Shown here in pieces: positions 7,818-17,800 of a stretch of DNA of 64,000 bases (the first letter of the stretch is position 1; each line of letters starts with the position of its first letter). The translations under genes and the position numbers were made by a program. The stretch is from assembly GCA_036392375.1 (NCBI GenBank), contig DASVYC010000026.1, positions 1-64,000 of the forward strand, in the 5' to 3' direction. The stretch is from JAFEBO01 sp036392375 (GTDB lineage Bacteria; Planctomycetota; Phycisphaerae; Phycisphaerales; UBA1924). The notes below the pieces were generated by a model that was given only the letters and a program-made list of their open reading frames with translations, was not told the DNA's origin and did no database searches.

Positions 7818-9752
7818 TTACAGTCCGCCGGTGTACTCACCCAGGCTGTTGAGTTCATGGCGGAGCGACTCGGCGCGGGGATCATCTTGATTTTGTCGGG
7901 CCGATTCCCATTCGCTGCGGAGCCGGAAGACGCGCTGGTTGCGCAGGAAGGCCTGCTGCTGCGAGGCGTCGTCCATTTCCCCATCGCCGCCTTCGAAGCC
8001 TCCGCCGGAGAATGCCGACGCCAGCAACGCCGCCCCACCGACCAGGATGGCGGCCTTGAGAAAGCCGTCGGCAAACTCCTGCGCTTCGCGGCGGCGCTTG
8101 GCCGCGGCGAACTGATCGCGCCGAGCTTGCTCAAGCCTCGCCAGCGCCGTCTTGGCCCCTACGTGCCCCTTTTCGGCGCTGCGTCGCAGCCAATCCTCGG
8201 CGTCGGTCACATCGGCGACATCCGTCGCGGTGCTGGCGTTCGCCACCGACCACAGGCTGTACATGCTCTCGGCGTCTCCAGCCTCCGCCCCGCGGCGGAA
8301 GTACGCCAGCGCGGCACGGTCGTCTTTGCGAGTCCCGAGGCCCTGGTAACACATCGCCCCCAGCGAGCGAAACACGTCCGAGCGCCCGCGGAACGCGGCC
8401 CGCTCGAGGTACGCGAACGCGGTGGCGGGGTTGCCCGTGTCGGAGCTCAGCTCGGCGCGAGCGAGTTCCACCAACGCGTCGGGGTCGCCCAGACGCCCTG
8501 CTGTCCGCAACCAGGTTGTGGACTCGGTCGCGTCTGACGGCCCGCCGTATCCCTTCTTGATCCAGTCCGAAAGCACGAACGCGGCTCGCGCCGACCCTGC
8601 GTCCGCCGCGGCCCGGCACCACCGCCGGGCTCGCTCGGGCTGCGGGGGCAGGTATTTGCCCGACGAGAGGACCGATGCCAGCTCGAGCTTGCTGGGTGCG
8701 TCGCTCGCGATCGACTCCATGAGGGTCAACGCCTGCTCCGGGTCCTTGGGCCCGAGTTCACCCTCAAGCAGCAACTGCGCCCGCCATCGCGCCGCGGGCA
8801 CGCTGCCAAGGGCCGACGCTTTCGACAGCCAGTCCAGGATTTGCGGGCCGCTTTTGGCACGGTTCGCACCCGCGTACGCGGTCGCCGCCGCGTTTGTCCA
8901 GCCGATCGCCAGCCCTCCCGCACCGGCGCGCACAAAGCACGCCAACGCCTCGGGCTCACTCTTGGAGAGCCCCGCCTTGCCACGGGCGTGGTACACCCCC
9001 ACGTTGTTGATCGCGACCGCATTGCCCTGTTCCGCGGCTTTGGCGTACCACCGATGGGCCGCCCGCTCGTTGGCGGGCACGCCGTGCAGACCAAGGTCAT
9101 AGCACTCCGCGAGCTGCACCATCGCCGGGGCGTACCCACGCTCCGCGGCCTTCTCGTACAGCTCAACGGCACGGACCCGGTTTCCCTCGGTGCGCCGCCC
9201 CTCCAGGAGCCAATCGCCCAGCTCCACCATCGCGGGCGCATACCCGCGGTTCACCGCCCACTCCAGCAACCGCTCCGCCTCCCGATCGTCACGCCGAACC
9301 CCGTTGCTCGCCAGGAACCTCGCGAGATCCAGCATTGCTTGGGAACTTCCCAACCGGATCGAATCCCGCCACGCGTCCTCCGCGGCCTTGCGATCAACCG
9401 GCGTCCCCAGCCCGCGGTCGTAGCAGACGCCCAGCAACCGGGCGCCCTCGGCGTCACGAGATGTGGAGGCCCGCTGAAGCAACGACAATCCACGCGATCG
9501 CTGCGCCGGGCTCTGTGTGCGGACCAGGTGCCACCCCAGTTCCCGCATCGCGGGCGGATATGCATCGCCAGCAAGTCGCTCCAAGGCCTCCAACGAGGCA
9601 TCGACGCTTTGGGGGTCACTAAAGCCGCGCAACGCGTGCTCAAGCCGAGCTTGAGGTGTTGCATCCGCGGGCTGGTCACCCGAGCATACCGGCGACACCA
9701 TCAATGCCGTCGCGCAGAGCGCAGCCGCGATCCCGCCACGTTTCTTGATCAT
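7818..9752 (-). CDS. exported Sel1-repeat protein
   Basis: About 644 residues from the ATG at 9752 (MIKKRGGIAAALCATALMVS), which starts a clean signal peptide; the ATG 12 codons upstream would only add a hydrophilic extension. Most of the chain (about 60-560) is a tandem array of Sel1-type alpha-solenoid repeats, recognisable by ARLLGVCYDRGLGTPVDRKAA, AMVQLAECYDLGLHGVPANE and SLGAMCYQGLGTRKDDRAAL. Sel1 arrays bind protein partners and often sit in envelope signalling or secretion systems. Near the C-terminus a hydrophobic segment (KAAILVGGAALLASAFSGGGF) may be a second membrane helix, followed by a charged tail. It converges with the FmdB-like gene across 20 nt. Confidence 0.85.
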   Translation of the reverse strand: MIKKRGGIAAALCATALMVSPVCSGDQPADATPQARLEHALRGFSDPQSVDASLEALERLAGDAYPPAMRELGWHLVRTQSPAQRSRGLSLLQRASTSRDAEGARLLGVCYDRGLGTPVDRKAAEDAWRDSIRLGSSQAMLDLARFLASNGVRRDDREAERLLEWAVNRGYAPAMVELGDWLLEGRRTEGNRVRAVELYEKAAERGYAPAMVQLAECYDLGLHGVPANERAAHRWYAKAAEQGNAVAINNVGVYHARGKAGLSKSEPEALACFVRAGAGGLAIGWTNAAATAYAGANRAKSGPQILDWLSKASALGSVPAARWRAQLLLEGELGPKDPEQALTLMESIASDAPSKLELASVLSSGKYLPPQPERARRWCRAAADAGSARAAFVLSDWIKKGYGGPSDATESTTWLRTAGRLGDPDALVELARAELSSDTGNPATAFAYLERAAFRGRSDVFRSLGAMCYQGLGTRKDDRAALAYFRRGAEAGDAESMYSLWSVANASTATDVADVTDAEDWLRRSAEKGHVGAKTALARLEQARRDQFAAAKRRREAQEFADGFLKAAILVGGAALLASAFSGGGFEGGDGEMDDASQQQAFLRNQRVFRLRSEWESARQNQDDPRAESLRHELNSLGEYTGGL

Positions 9753-9797
9753 GGACGCAGAATACCCGCCGCAGCGAACCAACGCCACGAACGCAAC

Positions 9798-10391
9798 CTA
9801 CAGCGGGCGACGCTCCATCTCAAACCGCAAGGTCGGCCGGGCCTTCTTGCCCTTGGCGGCCTCCTCGCTGCTCGGCTCGGCGAACCGGACCTCGATGTGC
9901 AGCCGCTGGTCCTTCACCTCGTAGCGGCACGCGGCTAGATCGCCGCAGTCCTTGAACGCGCTGAATACCGCCAAGGCGGGCCCCTTCTCGCTCAGCCGCA
10001 TGGTGACGGTGCTGTCCTTGCCTTCCCAGGTCGCGCCGGTCGCGGTCTGGTGACGCAACCGCAACGCCAGCGTGCCTTCTTCTTCCTGGATGGTGAGCAA
10101 CTCGAAGACCGAGGGAGAGCCGTCGGCCTTCACCCAGCGGAACACGCCCGCGATGTTGTTGCCCACCGGCTCCGTCCAGATCTCCTCGACGTGATTGTCC
10201 TTCTTCGCCCCCATCGTCCCCTGCCACCGCCCCGCCAGGAACGCGGCGTCCGCGATCTTGGCCGGGGTGTGCGCGGTGCTCGCCCCGCTCGCGGGCGTCG
10301 AACCCGGTGCGGCGGTGGGTTCGCCCAGGCCCGCCATCACCAGAACCAAACCGACCGCCGCCGCCAACACGACACCGTTTCGAGTCCTCAT
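9798..10391 (-). CDS. exported DUF6265-like protein
   Basis: A 197-residue protein. The ATG at 10391 (MRTRNGVVLAAAVG) lies 7 nt after AAGGAG; the ATG two codons upstream is only 1 nt from it and is less likely. Residues 1-25 are a signal peptide. Residues 55-195 match the DUF6265 pattern: FLAGRWQGTMG, then EEIWTEPVGNNIAGVFRWVK, SVFELLTIQEEEGTLALRLRH and ALAVFSAF, ending with a beta-strand containing LRFEME. The family is a small exported beta-barrel-like domain of unknown role. It follows the glyoxalase-fold gene by 47 nt in the same direction and is probably co-transcribed with it. Confidence 0.8.
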   Translation of the reverse strand: MRTRNGVVLAAAVGLVLVMAGLGEPTAAPGSTPASGASTAHTPAKIADAAFLAGRWQGTMGAKKDNHVEEIWTEPVGNNIAGVFRWVKADGSPSVFELLTIQEEEGTLALRLRHQTATGATWEGKDSTVTMRLSEKGPALAVFSAFKDCGDLAACRYEVKDQRLHIEVRFAEPSSEEAAKGKKARPTLRFEMERRPL

Positions 10392-10438
10392 GCCCATGCT
10401 CCTTGCCCCACTGGTGATCGAGAAAATCAACCGCACGC

Positions 10439-10846
10439 TCATCGACCCTGAAGATCCTGGAACAACATCAGGGCGTTCCCGTCGGGATCGAAGAAGGTCG
10501 CGAGCATCACCAGTCCCGGGATCGTCTGGGTCGGGCCGTCGAAGCGAACCTTGTGGGCCTCGAGCTTCGCCCGGGCGGCGGCGATGTCGTGCACGCCGAA
10601 CGTCGGCACGGGGCCGCCCACCTGCGGCTTCTCCACCTGCGACAGCCCGATGTTCACCTTGGCGCACTCGGTCGCCAGCTCGCACCAGCCGATCTCTGCC
10701 AGCTCATACAGAGGAGTAAACCCCAGCACGTCGCGGTACCAGGCACGCGACGCGGCCATGTCCTTGCACTGCATCGAGATCGTCAGCCCCGCGTTGAAGC
10801 CGAGGGGTGACTTGGGAGCGGCGACGGTCTGAGGGGCTGTGCTCAC
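10439..10846 (-). CDS. glyoxalase/bleomycin-resistance-fold (VOC) protein
   Basis: About 135 residues and a single VOC module: FNAGLTISMQCKDMAASRAWY and DVLGFTPLY form the first beta-alpha-beta-beta-beta unit, FGVHDIAAARAKLEAH and FDPDGNALMLFQD the second. FDPDGN is the conserved end of the second unit; the closing ligand region reads NALMLFQD, so a metal site is uncertain. I use the GTG at 10846, 8 nt after GGAG; a TTG at 10867 also has a spaced GGAG and would add seven residues. It is divergently transcribed from the HxlR-like regulator, which may control it, and leads the DUF6265-like gene. Confidence 0.8.
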   Translation of the reverse strand: MSTAPQTVAAPKSPLGFNAGLTISMQCKDMAASRAWYRDVLGFTPLYELAEIGWCELATECAKVNIGLSQVEKPQVGGPVPTFGVHDIAAARAKLEAHKVRFDGPTQTIPGLVMLATFFDPDGNALMLFQDLQGR

Positions 10847-10926
10847 GCGTAGATCTCCATCTGACAAGGCTCACGCTCCGTCGCCGCGGCACGTCGCCGC
10901 AGACACGAAACGCCTGGACTTCACAA

Positions 10927-10954
10927 AACATATCAGCTATACTTTCAGTGTCAA
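10927..10954 (-). promoter_or_regulatory. sigma70-type promoter for the VOC gene
   Basis: On the minus strand, TTGACA (10954-10949) is followed after 16 nt by TATGTT (10932-10927), a full -35 match and a 4/6 -10 match, 80 nt before the VOC start. The AT-rich stretch between the boxes (AGTATAGCTGATATG) is rare for this GC-rich sequence and is roughly dyad-symmetric, so it could also bind the divergently encoded regulator. The last point is inference. Confidence 0.45.
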
Positions 10955-10996
10955 GGGCAAGTCCCGGGTTTTCGTACTCCACCGGATCGCACCAAC

Positions 10997-11584
10997 GTGT
11001 CAGAGCCTCCCGAGACATCCGAACCGATCGTCCCGCCCCGGCACTTGCTGGACCTTTTCGGGCGGCGGTGGGCGGTGCCGATCATGGCCGAATTGGCCCG
11101 CGCCCAAGGCAGCAAGTTCGTGACGCTCCACCACCGCCTCGAGGCGAGCCCCACGGCGGTGCGGCAGTCGTTGGACCACCTCATCACCTTGGGGTGGGCG
11201 ATGCGCAACCCCGGCTACGGACACCCTTTACGCCCCGAGTACGTCCTCACCGAGACGGGACAACGGCTGGCCCCGAGTTGCCTAACCCTGGACGACGCGA
11301 TCGCGCGGCTGCGGCTGCAGGAGGTGGCCTTTCGTCGCTGGTCGCTTCCGGCCTTGCACGTGATCGCCGCGGGGGATCAGCCGGCCCGGTTCTCCGGCGT
11401 GGCAGCCGGGCTGGGGCGGGTGACCGATCGAGCATTGGCGATGACGCTCAAGGACATGCAGGGGCACGAGCTCATCGACCGGCGGGTGCGCGACACGTAC
11501 CCGCCCACGCCCGACTACCTGGTCGGAGCGCGGGGCAAGCCGCTGGTGCCGGTGCTGGTGGAGCTGGCGGGATCGTTCTCGTAG
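10997..11584 (+). CDS. HxlR-like regulator with two winged-helix domains in one chain
   Basis: A 195-residue protein from a GTG at 10997. Residues 12-95 look like an HxlR/MarR-type winged helix: LLDLFGRRWAVPIMAELA, HHRLEASPTAVRQSLDHL and LRPEYVLTETGQRL. Residues 105-192 repeat the plan: QEVAFRRWSLPALHVIA, FSGVAAGLGRVTDRALAMTL, ELIDRRVRDTYPPTPDYLV, ARGKPLVPVLVEL. Normal HxlR proteins are about 110 residues and dimerise, so this chain appears to carry both halves of the dimer and would bind an asymmetric operator. It is divergent from the VOC/DUF6265 pair with a 150-nt shared promoter region. No cysteine arrangement suggests redox sensing. Confidence 0.8.
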   Translation: MSEPPETSEPIVPPRHLLDLFGRRWAVPIMAELARAQGSKFVTLHHRLEASPTAVRQSLDHLITLGWAMRNPGYGHPLRPEYVLTETGQRLAPSCLTLDDAIARLRLQEVAFRRWSLPALHVIAAGDQPARFSGVAAGLGRVTDRALAMTLKDMQGHELIDRRVRDTYPPTPDYLVGARGKPLVPVLVELAGSFS

Positions 11585-11733
11585 CGTCAAGCCCTTGCGT
11601 CCGGAAAGCCGCGAGAAGGGCGGTGAACCGCAATTCTCTCGTTGGTTGATGATCCGTTTCCGATATTCTCCCGGAAGAATGTCGGTGACACCGTGTCGCC
11701 GCCCGCAGCGGGATCGCATCGGAGAGGCCGCCG

Positions 11734-12699
11734 GTGGACTCGGACGGATTCGCCACCCATTCCAACGATCTGAGGCTGGTTTCGTTCCGCGAGACGGTGC
11801 GTCGCTACGTGATCGAGGCGGACTACTGGCGTCTGTCGCGTGGGGGCGAGGTGGCGGCGGCGTTGGCGCGTCCCCGGGTGCACTTTGTGTACCTGCACCA
11901 CGTGTTCGAGGATGAGATCGAGAATTTCCGCCGCACGCTCGCGGAGATCCAGCGGACGCACGCGCTGGTGACCTATTCTCAGGCGGTGGAGCTGGTGTAT
12001 GCGGGGACGGTGGACAAGCCGACGGTGTGCGTGAGCTTCGACGACGGGCTGCTCTCGACGCTGCAGGCGTCGCGTGTGATGGACGACCTGGGGATCAAGG
12101 GTTGCTTCTTCGTGTGCCCGGGGATCGTGGGCGAGAAACGCCGCGACGTCGTGAAGCGGTTCGCGCGATCCCGCCTGGGCTATCCCCCGATGGACGTCCT
12201 GGACTGGGACCAGTGCGAGGACATGATCCGGCGCGGGCACGAGATCGGCAGCCACACGTTCTCGCACCCCAACATGGGCGATGTCTCGGTGGAGCAGGCG
12301 ATCGACGAGTTGCAGTACTCGCGTGACGCCCTGGTGCGGCGGCTGGGGCACGTGGAGCACTTCGCGTGGCCGAGCGGGCGCTGGGCGAACTTCAGTTCCT
12401 ACGCGGCCAAGGCGGCGTTCGACCTGGGGTTCCGGAGCGTGGCGTCGGCGGTGCGCGGCTGCCACATGCCGCGGAACCACGCCGTGCTTCCCAGGCAGAC
12501 GTGCCTGCGGCGCGATCACATCATGGGCTCGTGGCCCCTCTCGCACAACATGTACTTCCTTGCCCGCAGCGTGCGGCGTGCGGGTCCGGGCGATTACGAA
12601 TGGCCCCGGAGCTGGATGCCCACGATCCTGAAGGAACACCCCTCCAGCCCGGCGGACGAGACCCGGGCCGGCGTGCCCATGGCCGGGATGATGCGCTGA
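11734..12699 (+). CDS. polysaccharide deacetylase (NodB/CE4 family)
   Basis: A 321-residue protein from a GTG at 11734 with GGAGAGG 6 nt before it. The CE4 core is clear: SFDDG (101-105, general base and metal Asp103-Asp104), then the metal-binding HTFSH (His174, His178) in EIGSHTFSHPNM, and FAWPSGRW further on for the substrate-groove arginine/tryptophan motif. It would remove acetyl groups from N-acetylated sugars of a surface polysaccharide or lipid-linked sugar. No signal peptide is visible, so it probably acts on a cytoplasmic precursor. Its stop overlaps the start of the next gene by 1 nt (TGATG), which couples it to the methyltransferase. Confidence 0.88.
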   Translation: MDSDGFATHSNDLRLVSFRETVRRYVIEADYWRLSRGGEVAAALARPRVHFVYLHHVFEDEIENFRRTLAEIQRTHALVTYSQAVELVYAGTVDKPTVCVSFDDGLLSTLQASRVMDDLGIKGCFFVCPGIVGEKRRDVVKRFARSRLGYPPMDVLDWDQCEDMIRRGHEIGSHTFSHPNMGDVSVEQAIDELQYSRDALVRRLGHVEHFAWPSGRWANFSSYAAKAAFDLGFRSVASAVRGCHMPRNHAVLPRQTCLRRDHIMGSWPLSHNMYFLARSVRRAGPGDYEWPRSWMPTILKEHPSSPADETRAGVPMAGMMR

Positions 12700-13490
12700 T
12701 GGCGGGCACGCACCTGTACGACGACCCCGAGATCTACGACATCCTGCACGCGCCCGGCACGGCCGAGGAGGTGCGGACCCTGGCGAACGTGCACCGACGC
12801 TTCGCCTCGGGTGCGCCCAAGGTGGTGCTGGAGCCGGCGTGCGGGAGCGGGCGGTACTTCCCCGGGCTGCTGCGGCGCGGCTTTGAGGTCCACGGCTTCG
12901 ACGCGGACGCCGGCATGGTGCGCTACGCCCGCAACGCCGCGCCCGAGGCGACGATCCGCGTCGGTCGTTTCGACACGTTCACGACGACGGGTCTGGTGGG
13001 CCGCGGCACTGGCCGCGTGGGGAGGGTGGGGCTGGCGTTCTGCCCGATCAATTCCATCCGTCATGTCGCCAGCGACGCCGAGATGGTGCGGCACCTCAAG
13101 CGTGTGAAGTCGTGTTTGCACCCGTCGGGGGTGTATGTGGTGGGCATCAGCCTCAGCGCGTACGGGCTGGAGATGCCGACCGAGGACATCTGGACCGGCG
13201 GCCGCCGGGGTGTGCGGGTGAAGCAGGTGATTTCGTTCATCCCCGCCCCCGGCGAGCGCACCGCCCGCGAGCGTGCGGAGCAGGTGCACAGCGTGCTGGA
13301 GATCCGCAAAGGCCGTCGGGTGGAGACGCGCTCGTCGTCGTACTCGCTTCTGAGTTACTCACGCGAGCAATGGGAAGCGGTGATCCGCCGCGCCGGGTTG
13401 CGGGTGATCGCGCGGACGCAGGAGCAGGGACGGGCGTACGACCCGGGCGCGATCGGGTATGCGCTCTGGGTGCTGGGGCATCACGCGTAG
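12699..13490 (+). CDS. class I SAM-dependent methyltransferase
   Basis: A 263-residue protein whose ATG shares its first base with the stop of the deacetylase. Motif I is VVLEPACGSGRYFPGLLRRG (42-61), with the acidic ribose-binding residue in GFDADAGMV (67-73). A partner motif IV-like strand, VGLAFCPINSIRHV, replaces the common DPP. The C-terminal part (SYSLLSYSREQWEAVIRRAG) is the usual helical end of small-molecule methyltransferases in this fold. The substrate is unknown; coupling with a CE4 deacetylase suggests a sugar or glycolipid. Confidence 0.85.
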   Translation: MAGTHLYDDPEIYDILHAPGTAEEVRTLANVHRRFASGAPKVVLEPACGSGRYFPGLLRRGFEVHGFDADAGMVRYARNAAPEATIRVGRFDTFTTTGLVGRGTGRVGRVGLAFCPINSIRHVASDAEMVRHLKRVKSCLHPSGVYVVGISLSAYGLEMPTEDIWTGGRRGVRVKQVISFIPAPGERTARERAEQVHSVLEIRKGRRVETRSSSYSLLSYSREQWEAVIRRAGLRVIARTQEQGRAYDPGAIGYALWVLGHHA

Positions 13491-13591
13491 CGTCTCGCGC
13501 GCACGGGTGGGGGCGTGTGGAACTCTTCTCGCAACCCGTCACGCTCCATTCCGAACATCCATGGGAGTTTTTCCCGTAGGATGTACCCTGC

Positions 13592-14857
13592 ATGAACCGG
13601 CGGCCGCGGGGCTGGAAACTTTGGGGGATGACGGGGTGCCTGTCGGGCATGACGGTGGCGGCGTCGCTGGTGGCAACGACAGGCTGTGAACGCGCTCCCG
13701 ACGGCAAGCCGATCGCGGTGAGCCGCGTATTGGGCGAGGTGGGCATCAGCCCGGGTCAGTACGCCTTTCCACGCTGCATGGACACCGACGGACGCTCGTT
13801 GTGGGTGATCGACAAGCTCGCCCGCGTCCAGCGGGTGGACCTCACGAACGGCAAGGGGATCAGCGGCTGGAAGCTGCCGGATTCGGACCTTGGTAAGCCA
13901 ACGGGTATCACCGTGTTGGACCCAACCGGGCGCGACGAGGACGAGCTCATCTTCGTCGCCGATACGCACTACCACCGCGTGCTGGTGTATCGACCCGGGC
14001 CCGAGGGCTCGCGCGAGAACACGCCGGTGGCGAGCTTCGGGTCGTACGGCCGAGGCGAGGGTCAATTCATCTATCCCACAGACATCGCGGTCCTGCCGGA
14101 TGAGCGGGGCGGGATCAAGCAGCTCTATGTCAGCGAGTACGGCGGGAACGACAGGATCTCGATCTGGGAGCCGGTGCATGAGCCTGTGAAGGCAGAAGGC
14201 AACCCCGCCCCCCAGCCCCCTCCCCACCCTGGGAGCGGGAGTGACATGCAGTTTCGTTTCGTGCGTTCGTTCGGCGTGTATGGCGATGAGGCCGCGCCCG
14301 GGCAGGTGGCGTTCCGCCGACCGCAAGCCCTAGAGATTGATCATCTGCGGCAGCGTCTGGTTATCGCCGACGCGTGCAACCACCGCATCGGGCTGTTCAC
14401 GCTTGAAGGTGCGCCCATCAAATGGATCGGCGCCGCCCAAGACGGCAGCCGGGTCGCGGCGGGACAGAACGTTGAATCGCCGTTCCGGTATCCCTACGGA
14501 CTGACACTGCTGGACGATGGAACCGCGCTCGTCGCGGAGTTTGGTGCAGCGCGGGTCTCGCGCGTGGACTTGGACAAGGGCATCATCGTCGCGACCCACG
14601 GCAAGCCGGGTCGCGGTGAAGGCGAGCTGACGACGCCCTGGGCCGTGGCGGTCACGGGCGACGATGCGTTTGTGCTGGATTCCGGAAACAACCGGATCGT
14701 GGCGTTTGCGGCGCCGGCGAGGCGTCACGAAGTTGCTGGTGCCGGGGCGAGGACGCCCCGGCTCGCTCACGCGGGAGCCGACGAGCCTGATTCGAAGTCC
14801 AAAACCGGTGATGTCGAAGGTGCCAACGCACCGCAGCGCGAGGAGGCTCCCCGATGA
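13592..14857 (+). CDS. NHL-repeat lipoprotein
   Basis: A 421-residue protein. Residues 1-32 are a lipoprotein-type signal ending in VATTGC (Cys32; the -3 residue is atypical). Residues about 60-385 form an NHL-type beta-propeller, seen in YAFPRCMDTDGRSLWVID, FVADTHYHRVLVY, IYPTDIAVLP, LYVSEYGGNDRISIW, LVIADACNHRIGLF and WAVAVTGDDAFVLDSGNNR. Two segments look foreign: NPAPQPPPHPGSGS (14200-14244) and GARTPRLAHAG (14741-14767) are encoded by GC-rich repeat elements with copies elsewhere in the window. The last 35 residues are low-complexity. The stop overlaps the next start by 4 nt (ATGA), so it opens the VWA/MoxR cluster. Confidence 0.85.
   Translation: MNRRPRGWKLWGMTGCLSGMTVAASLVATTGCERAPDGKPIAVSRVLGEVGISPGQYAFPRCMDTDGRSLWVIDKLARVQRVDLTNGKGISGWKLPDSDLGKPTGITVLDPTGRDEDELIFVADTHYHRVLVYRPGPEGSRENTPVASFGSYGRGEGQFIYPTDIAVLPDERGGIKQLYVSEYGGNDRISIWEPVHEPVKAEGNPAPQPPPHPGSGSDMQFRFVRSFGVYGDEAAPGQVAFRRPQALEIDHLRQRLVIADACNHRIGLFTLEGAPIKWIGAAQDGSRVAAGQNVESPFRYPYGLTLLDDGTALVAEFGAARVSRVDLDKGIIVATHGKPGRGEGELTTPWAVAVTGDDAFVLDSGNNRIVAFAAPARRHEVAGAGARTPRLAHAGADEPDSKSKTGDVEGANAPQREEAPR
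14200..14244 (+). repeat. GC-rich repeat element (family A), copy inside NHL gene
   Basis: About 45 nt of C-rich sequence. Its reverse complement aligns with the element at 19605-19645 (shared core CTCCCxCTCCCAG, then GGGAGGGGGC and GGGGGG). It is in frame and encodes the Pro-rich loop of the NHL protein. Orientation is opposite to the 19605 copy. Confidence 0.6.
14741..14767 (+). repeat. 27-nt palindromic repeat (family B), copy inside NHL gene
   Basis: Identical over 27 nt to 62193-62219. It contains a perfect 9-bp hairpin (GCCGGGGCG with CGCCCCGGC, loop AGGA) followed by TCGCT. Here it is in frame, encoding GARTPRLA in the C-terminal tail of the NHL lipoprotein. Confidence 0.75.
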
Positions 14858-17800
14858 GTCTCGTGCTCGGTGCGCTCATTGTCGGGCCGCTGCAGTTTGA
14901 CACGCCGATGTGGCTCGCCGTCGGCGGCGGATTGGCGGTCATGTCGATCGGGATGACGCGGCGGAGCATCGCGGCCCTCGGCCCGATCGCGCGCTGGGTG
15001 TCGGTAAGCGCTCGCGTGCTGCTCTTGATGCTGATCTTCGCGACGCTCGCGGAGCCGCAGCTGCGGCGGGTGAGCAAGGACGTCGCGGTGCTGGGCGTGC
15101 TGGACTCGAGCCAGTCGGTGCCCGCGGAATTGCAGTCGCGGGTGGACAAGTTTCTCGAGAACGCCCGCGACGGGCACACGCAGGAACACGATCGCCTCGG
15201 CGCGATCACCGTCGCCCGCACCGCGATTGTGCAGCAACTTCCCAGCGACAAGACACGGATCATCGAGCGACAGAACGTCGGCCCCACCGACGGCAGCAAT
15301 CTCGCGCAAGGCGTGCGGATGGCGTTGGCGCTCGACAACCAAGACGCGGCGCGACGGATCGTGCTGGCGACCGACGGCAACGAAACAGAAGACTCTCTGA
15401 TCCAGGCCGCCGAGGCGGCCAAGGCCGCGGGCGTGCCGATCGACATCCTGCCGCTGCGGTTCAAGTACGAGAGCGAAGTGCTGGTCGACCGGCTGGTGGC
15501 CCCCTCCACTGCTCGCGCCGGTGAGACCATGAGCCTGCGTGCGGTGCTGCAATCGACGACGGCCGCGACGGGTCGGCTCGTCGTGCTGCTCAACGGCCAG
15601 CCGATCGACTTGTCGGGCGGCGCGGGGCAGATGGGCATGGACGTCGAGCTCAAGCCGGGCTCGAACGTGTTCACGGTGCCCGTGATCGCTCCGCGGAGCG
15701 GAGCCCAGGAGTTCCGAGCGGTCTTCGAGCCTCGCCAAGCCGCCGGCCGGCCACAGGGCGACACGGTGCTCGAAAACAACGTCGCGTCGGCGGTCACGTT
15801 TGTCAGCGGCGAGGGCAAGGTTCTTGTGATCACGCCCAACGAACGCGAGTCGATGGAACTGGTTCGCGTGCTTGAGGGCTCCGGCATCGGTGTGCAGACG
15901 ACCTCGCCCGAGGCCGCCCCGCGGACGCTGACGGAGTGGAGCCCGTACGACGCGGTGGTGCTGGTGAACCAACCCGCGTACAACTTCAGCCTTCTGCAGC
16001 AGGAAGAGTTGAAGCGCTACGTGCAGGATTCTGGCGGCGGGCTCGTCATGACTGGCGGGCCGGACTCGTTCGGCGCCGGCGGCTGGATCGGTTCGCCGCT
16101 GGAGGATGCGCTGCCGATCAAGCTGGATCCGCCGCAGAAAAGGCAGCTGCCCAAGGGCGCGCTGGTCATCATCACGCACTCGGTGGAGATGCCCAACGGC
16201 GTGTACTACGGCAAGCAGACGGCGGTCGCGGCCGTCAACGCACTGTCGCGACTCGATCTGGTCGGCGTGATCGAGTACAACCCCGGCTTCGGTCACGACT
16301 GGGCGCATCCGCTTGCGCAGGTTGGGGACGGCTCGGCGGTGAAGCGAGCGATCAACAACCTGGTCTTTGGCGACATGCCGGATTACACGCCGCATTTCCG
16401 TTTGGCGTATCAGGGCCTGAGCCGGGCTGACGCGGGGCAGAAGCACGTGATCCTGATCTCCGACGGCGATGCGCAGTCGCCGCCGAAGTCGATGCTGAAT
16501 GACTTCCTGAACGCCAAGATCACGGTGAGCACGGTCGAGGTCTTCCCGCACAGCGGCGCGGACACGCAGAACCTCAAGAGCATCGCCGAAGCAACCGGCG
16601 GGCGGCACTACTTCGTGAACACGCAAGCGGCGCTGGCGGCGTTGCCTCAGATCTTTACCAAGGAAGCCCAGACGGTGAAGCGGCCCTTGATCTGGGAGGG
16701 CGAGGCGTTCGCTCCGCCGATCGTCGGCGGCATGCTCGACACGCTCCGCGGCATCCGCGGCGTGCCTGCGATTACTGGATACGTCGTGGCCGCGGATCGC
16801 GAAGGACTGTCACAGGTCACACTCCGCGGCAAGGAGAACGACGCGGTCGGTGCCCAGTGGCAGTTCGGCCTCGGCCGTGCGATCACGTTCACATCCGATG
16901 TTTCCTCGCGCTGGGCCAAGTCGTGGACGTCGTGGCCGGGGTTCAAGGGTTTCTGGGAGCAACAGGTTCGCTGGGCGATGCGTCCGAGCAGCTCGCCCAA
17001 CGTGCGCGTGACGACCGAGGTGCAGGGCTCGCAGGCGCGGCTGTTCATCGATGCGCTGGACAGCAAGGGCGAGCGGCTGAACTTCGCCGCGTTCCGCGGA
17101 CGGGTGGCGATGCCGGACGGCACGAGCCAGAGCGTCGAGGTGCGTCAGGTCGGACCCGGGCGCTACGAGGGCGTGATCAAGAACCCACCGCCGGGAACGT
17201 CGATCGTCGGGCTCGTGTACTCCGCGCCCGGCGACAACGGACCGGTCGAGGGCAGCGTGCAGGCGGCGGTGAACCGACCCTTCGCGGACGAGTTCCGCGT
17301 GCTGGAGGACAACTTCGCGCTGCTCGAGCAGGTGCGGTCCATCACCGGAGGGCGACTGCTGAGCGACGACGCGACCAATAACGACCTGTGGAGCCGCGAG
17401 GGATTGGCGATGCCGGTCGCGCTCCGGCCGATCTGGTCGTGGCTGGCGCTGCTGGCGGCGGGGGTCTTCCTCATAGACGTCGGCGTGCGGCGCGTGCGGG
17501 TGGATCTGGTGGCGCTCGCGAAGGCGACGGCGGGCCTGTTCGGACGCGCGAAGCAGACGCAGAGCCAGCAAATCGATCGCCTGCAGGCCGCCCGCGAGCA
17601 GGCGCGGCAGCAGATGGCTTCGCGAGCCGTGGAAGACGTGCGCGACGCGACTGCGGCGGCGAGTTCGGGTGTGAAGTTCGAAGCGGATGCCGGCGCCAAG
17701 GGTGGACCCGTCATCGACAGGCCCCGCGATGCGGGCGGCAAGCCGATCGCGACCAAGCCCGCGGCGAAGGACGATGCCAAGCCCGGCGAGAAGAAAGACG

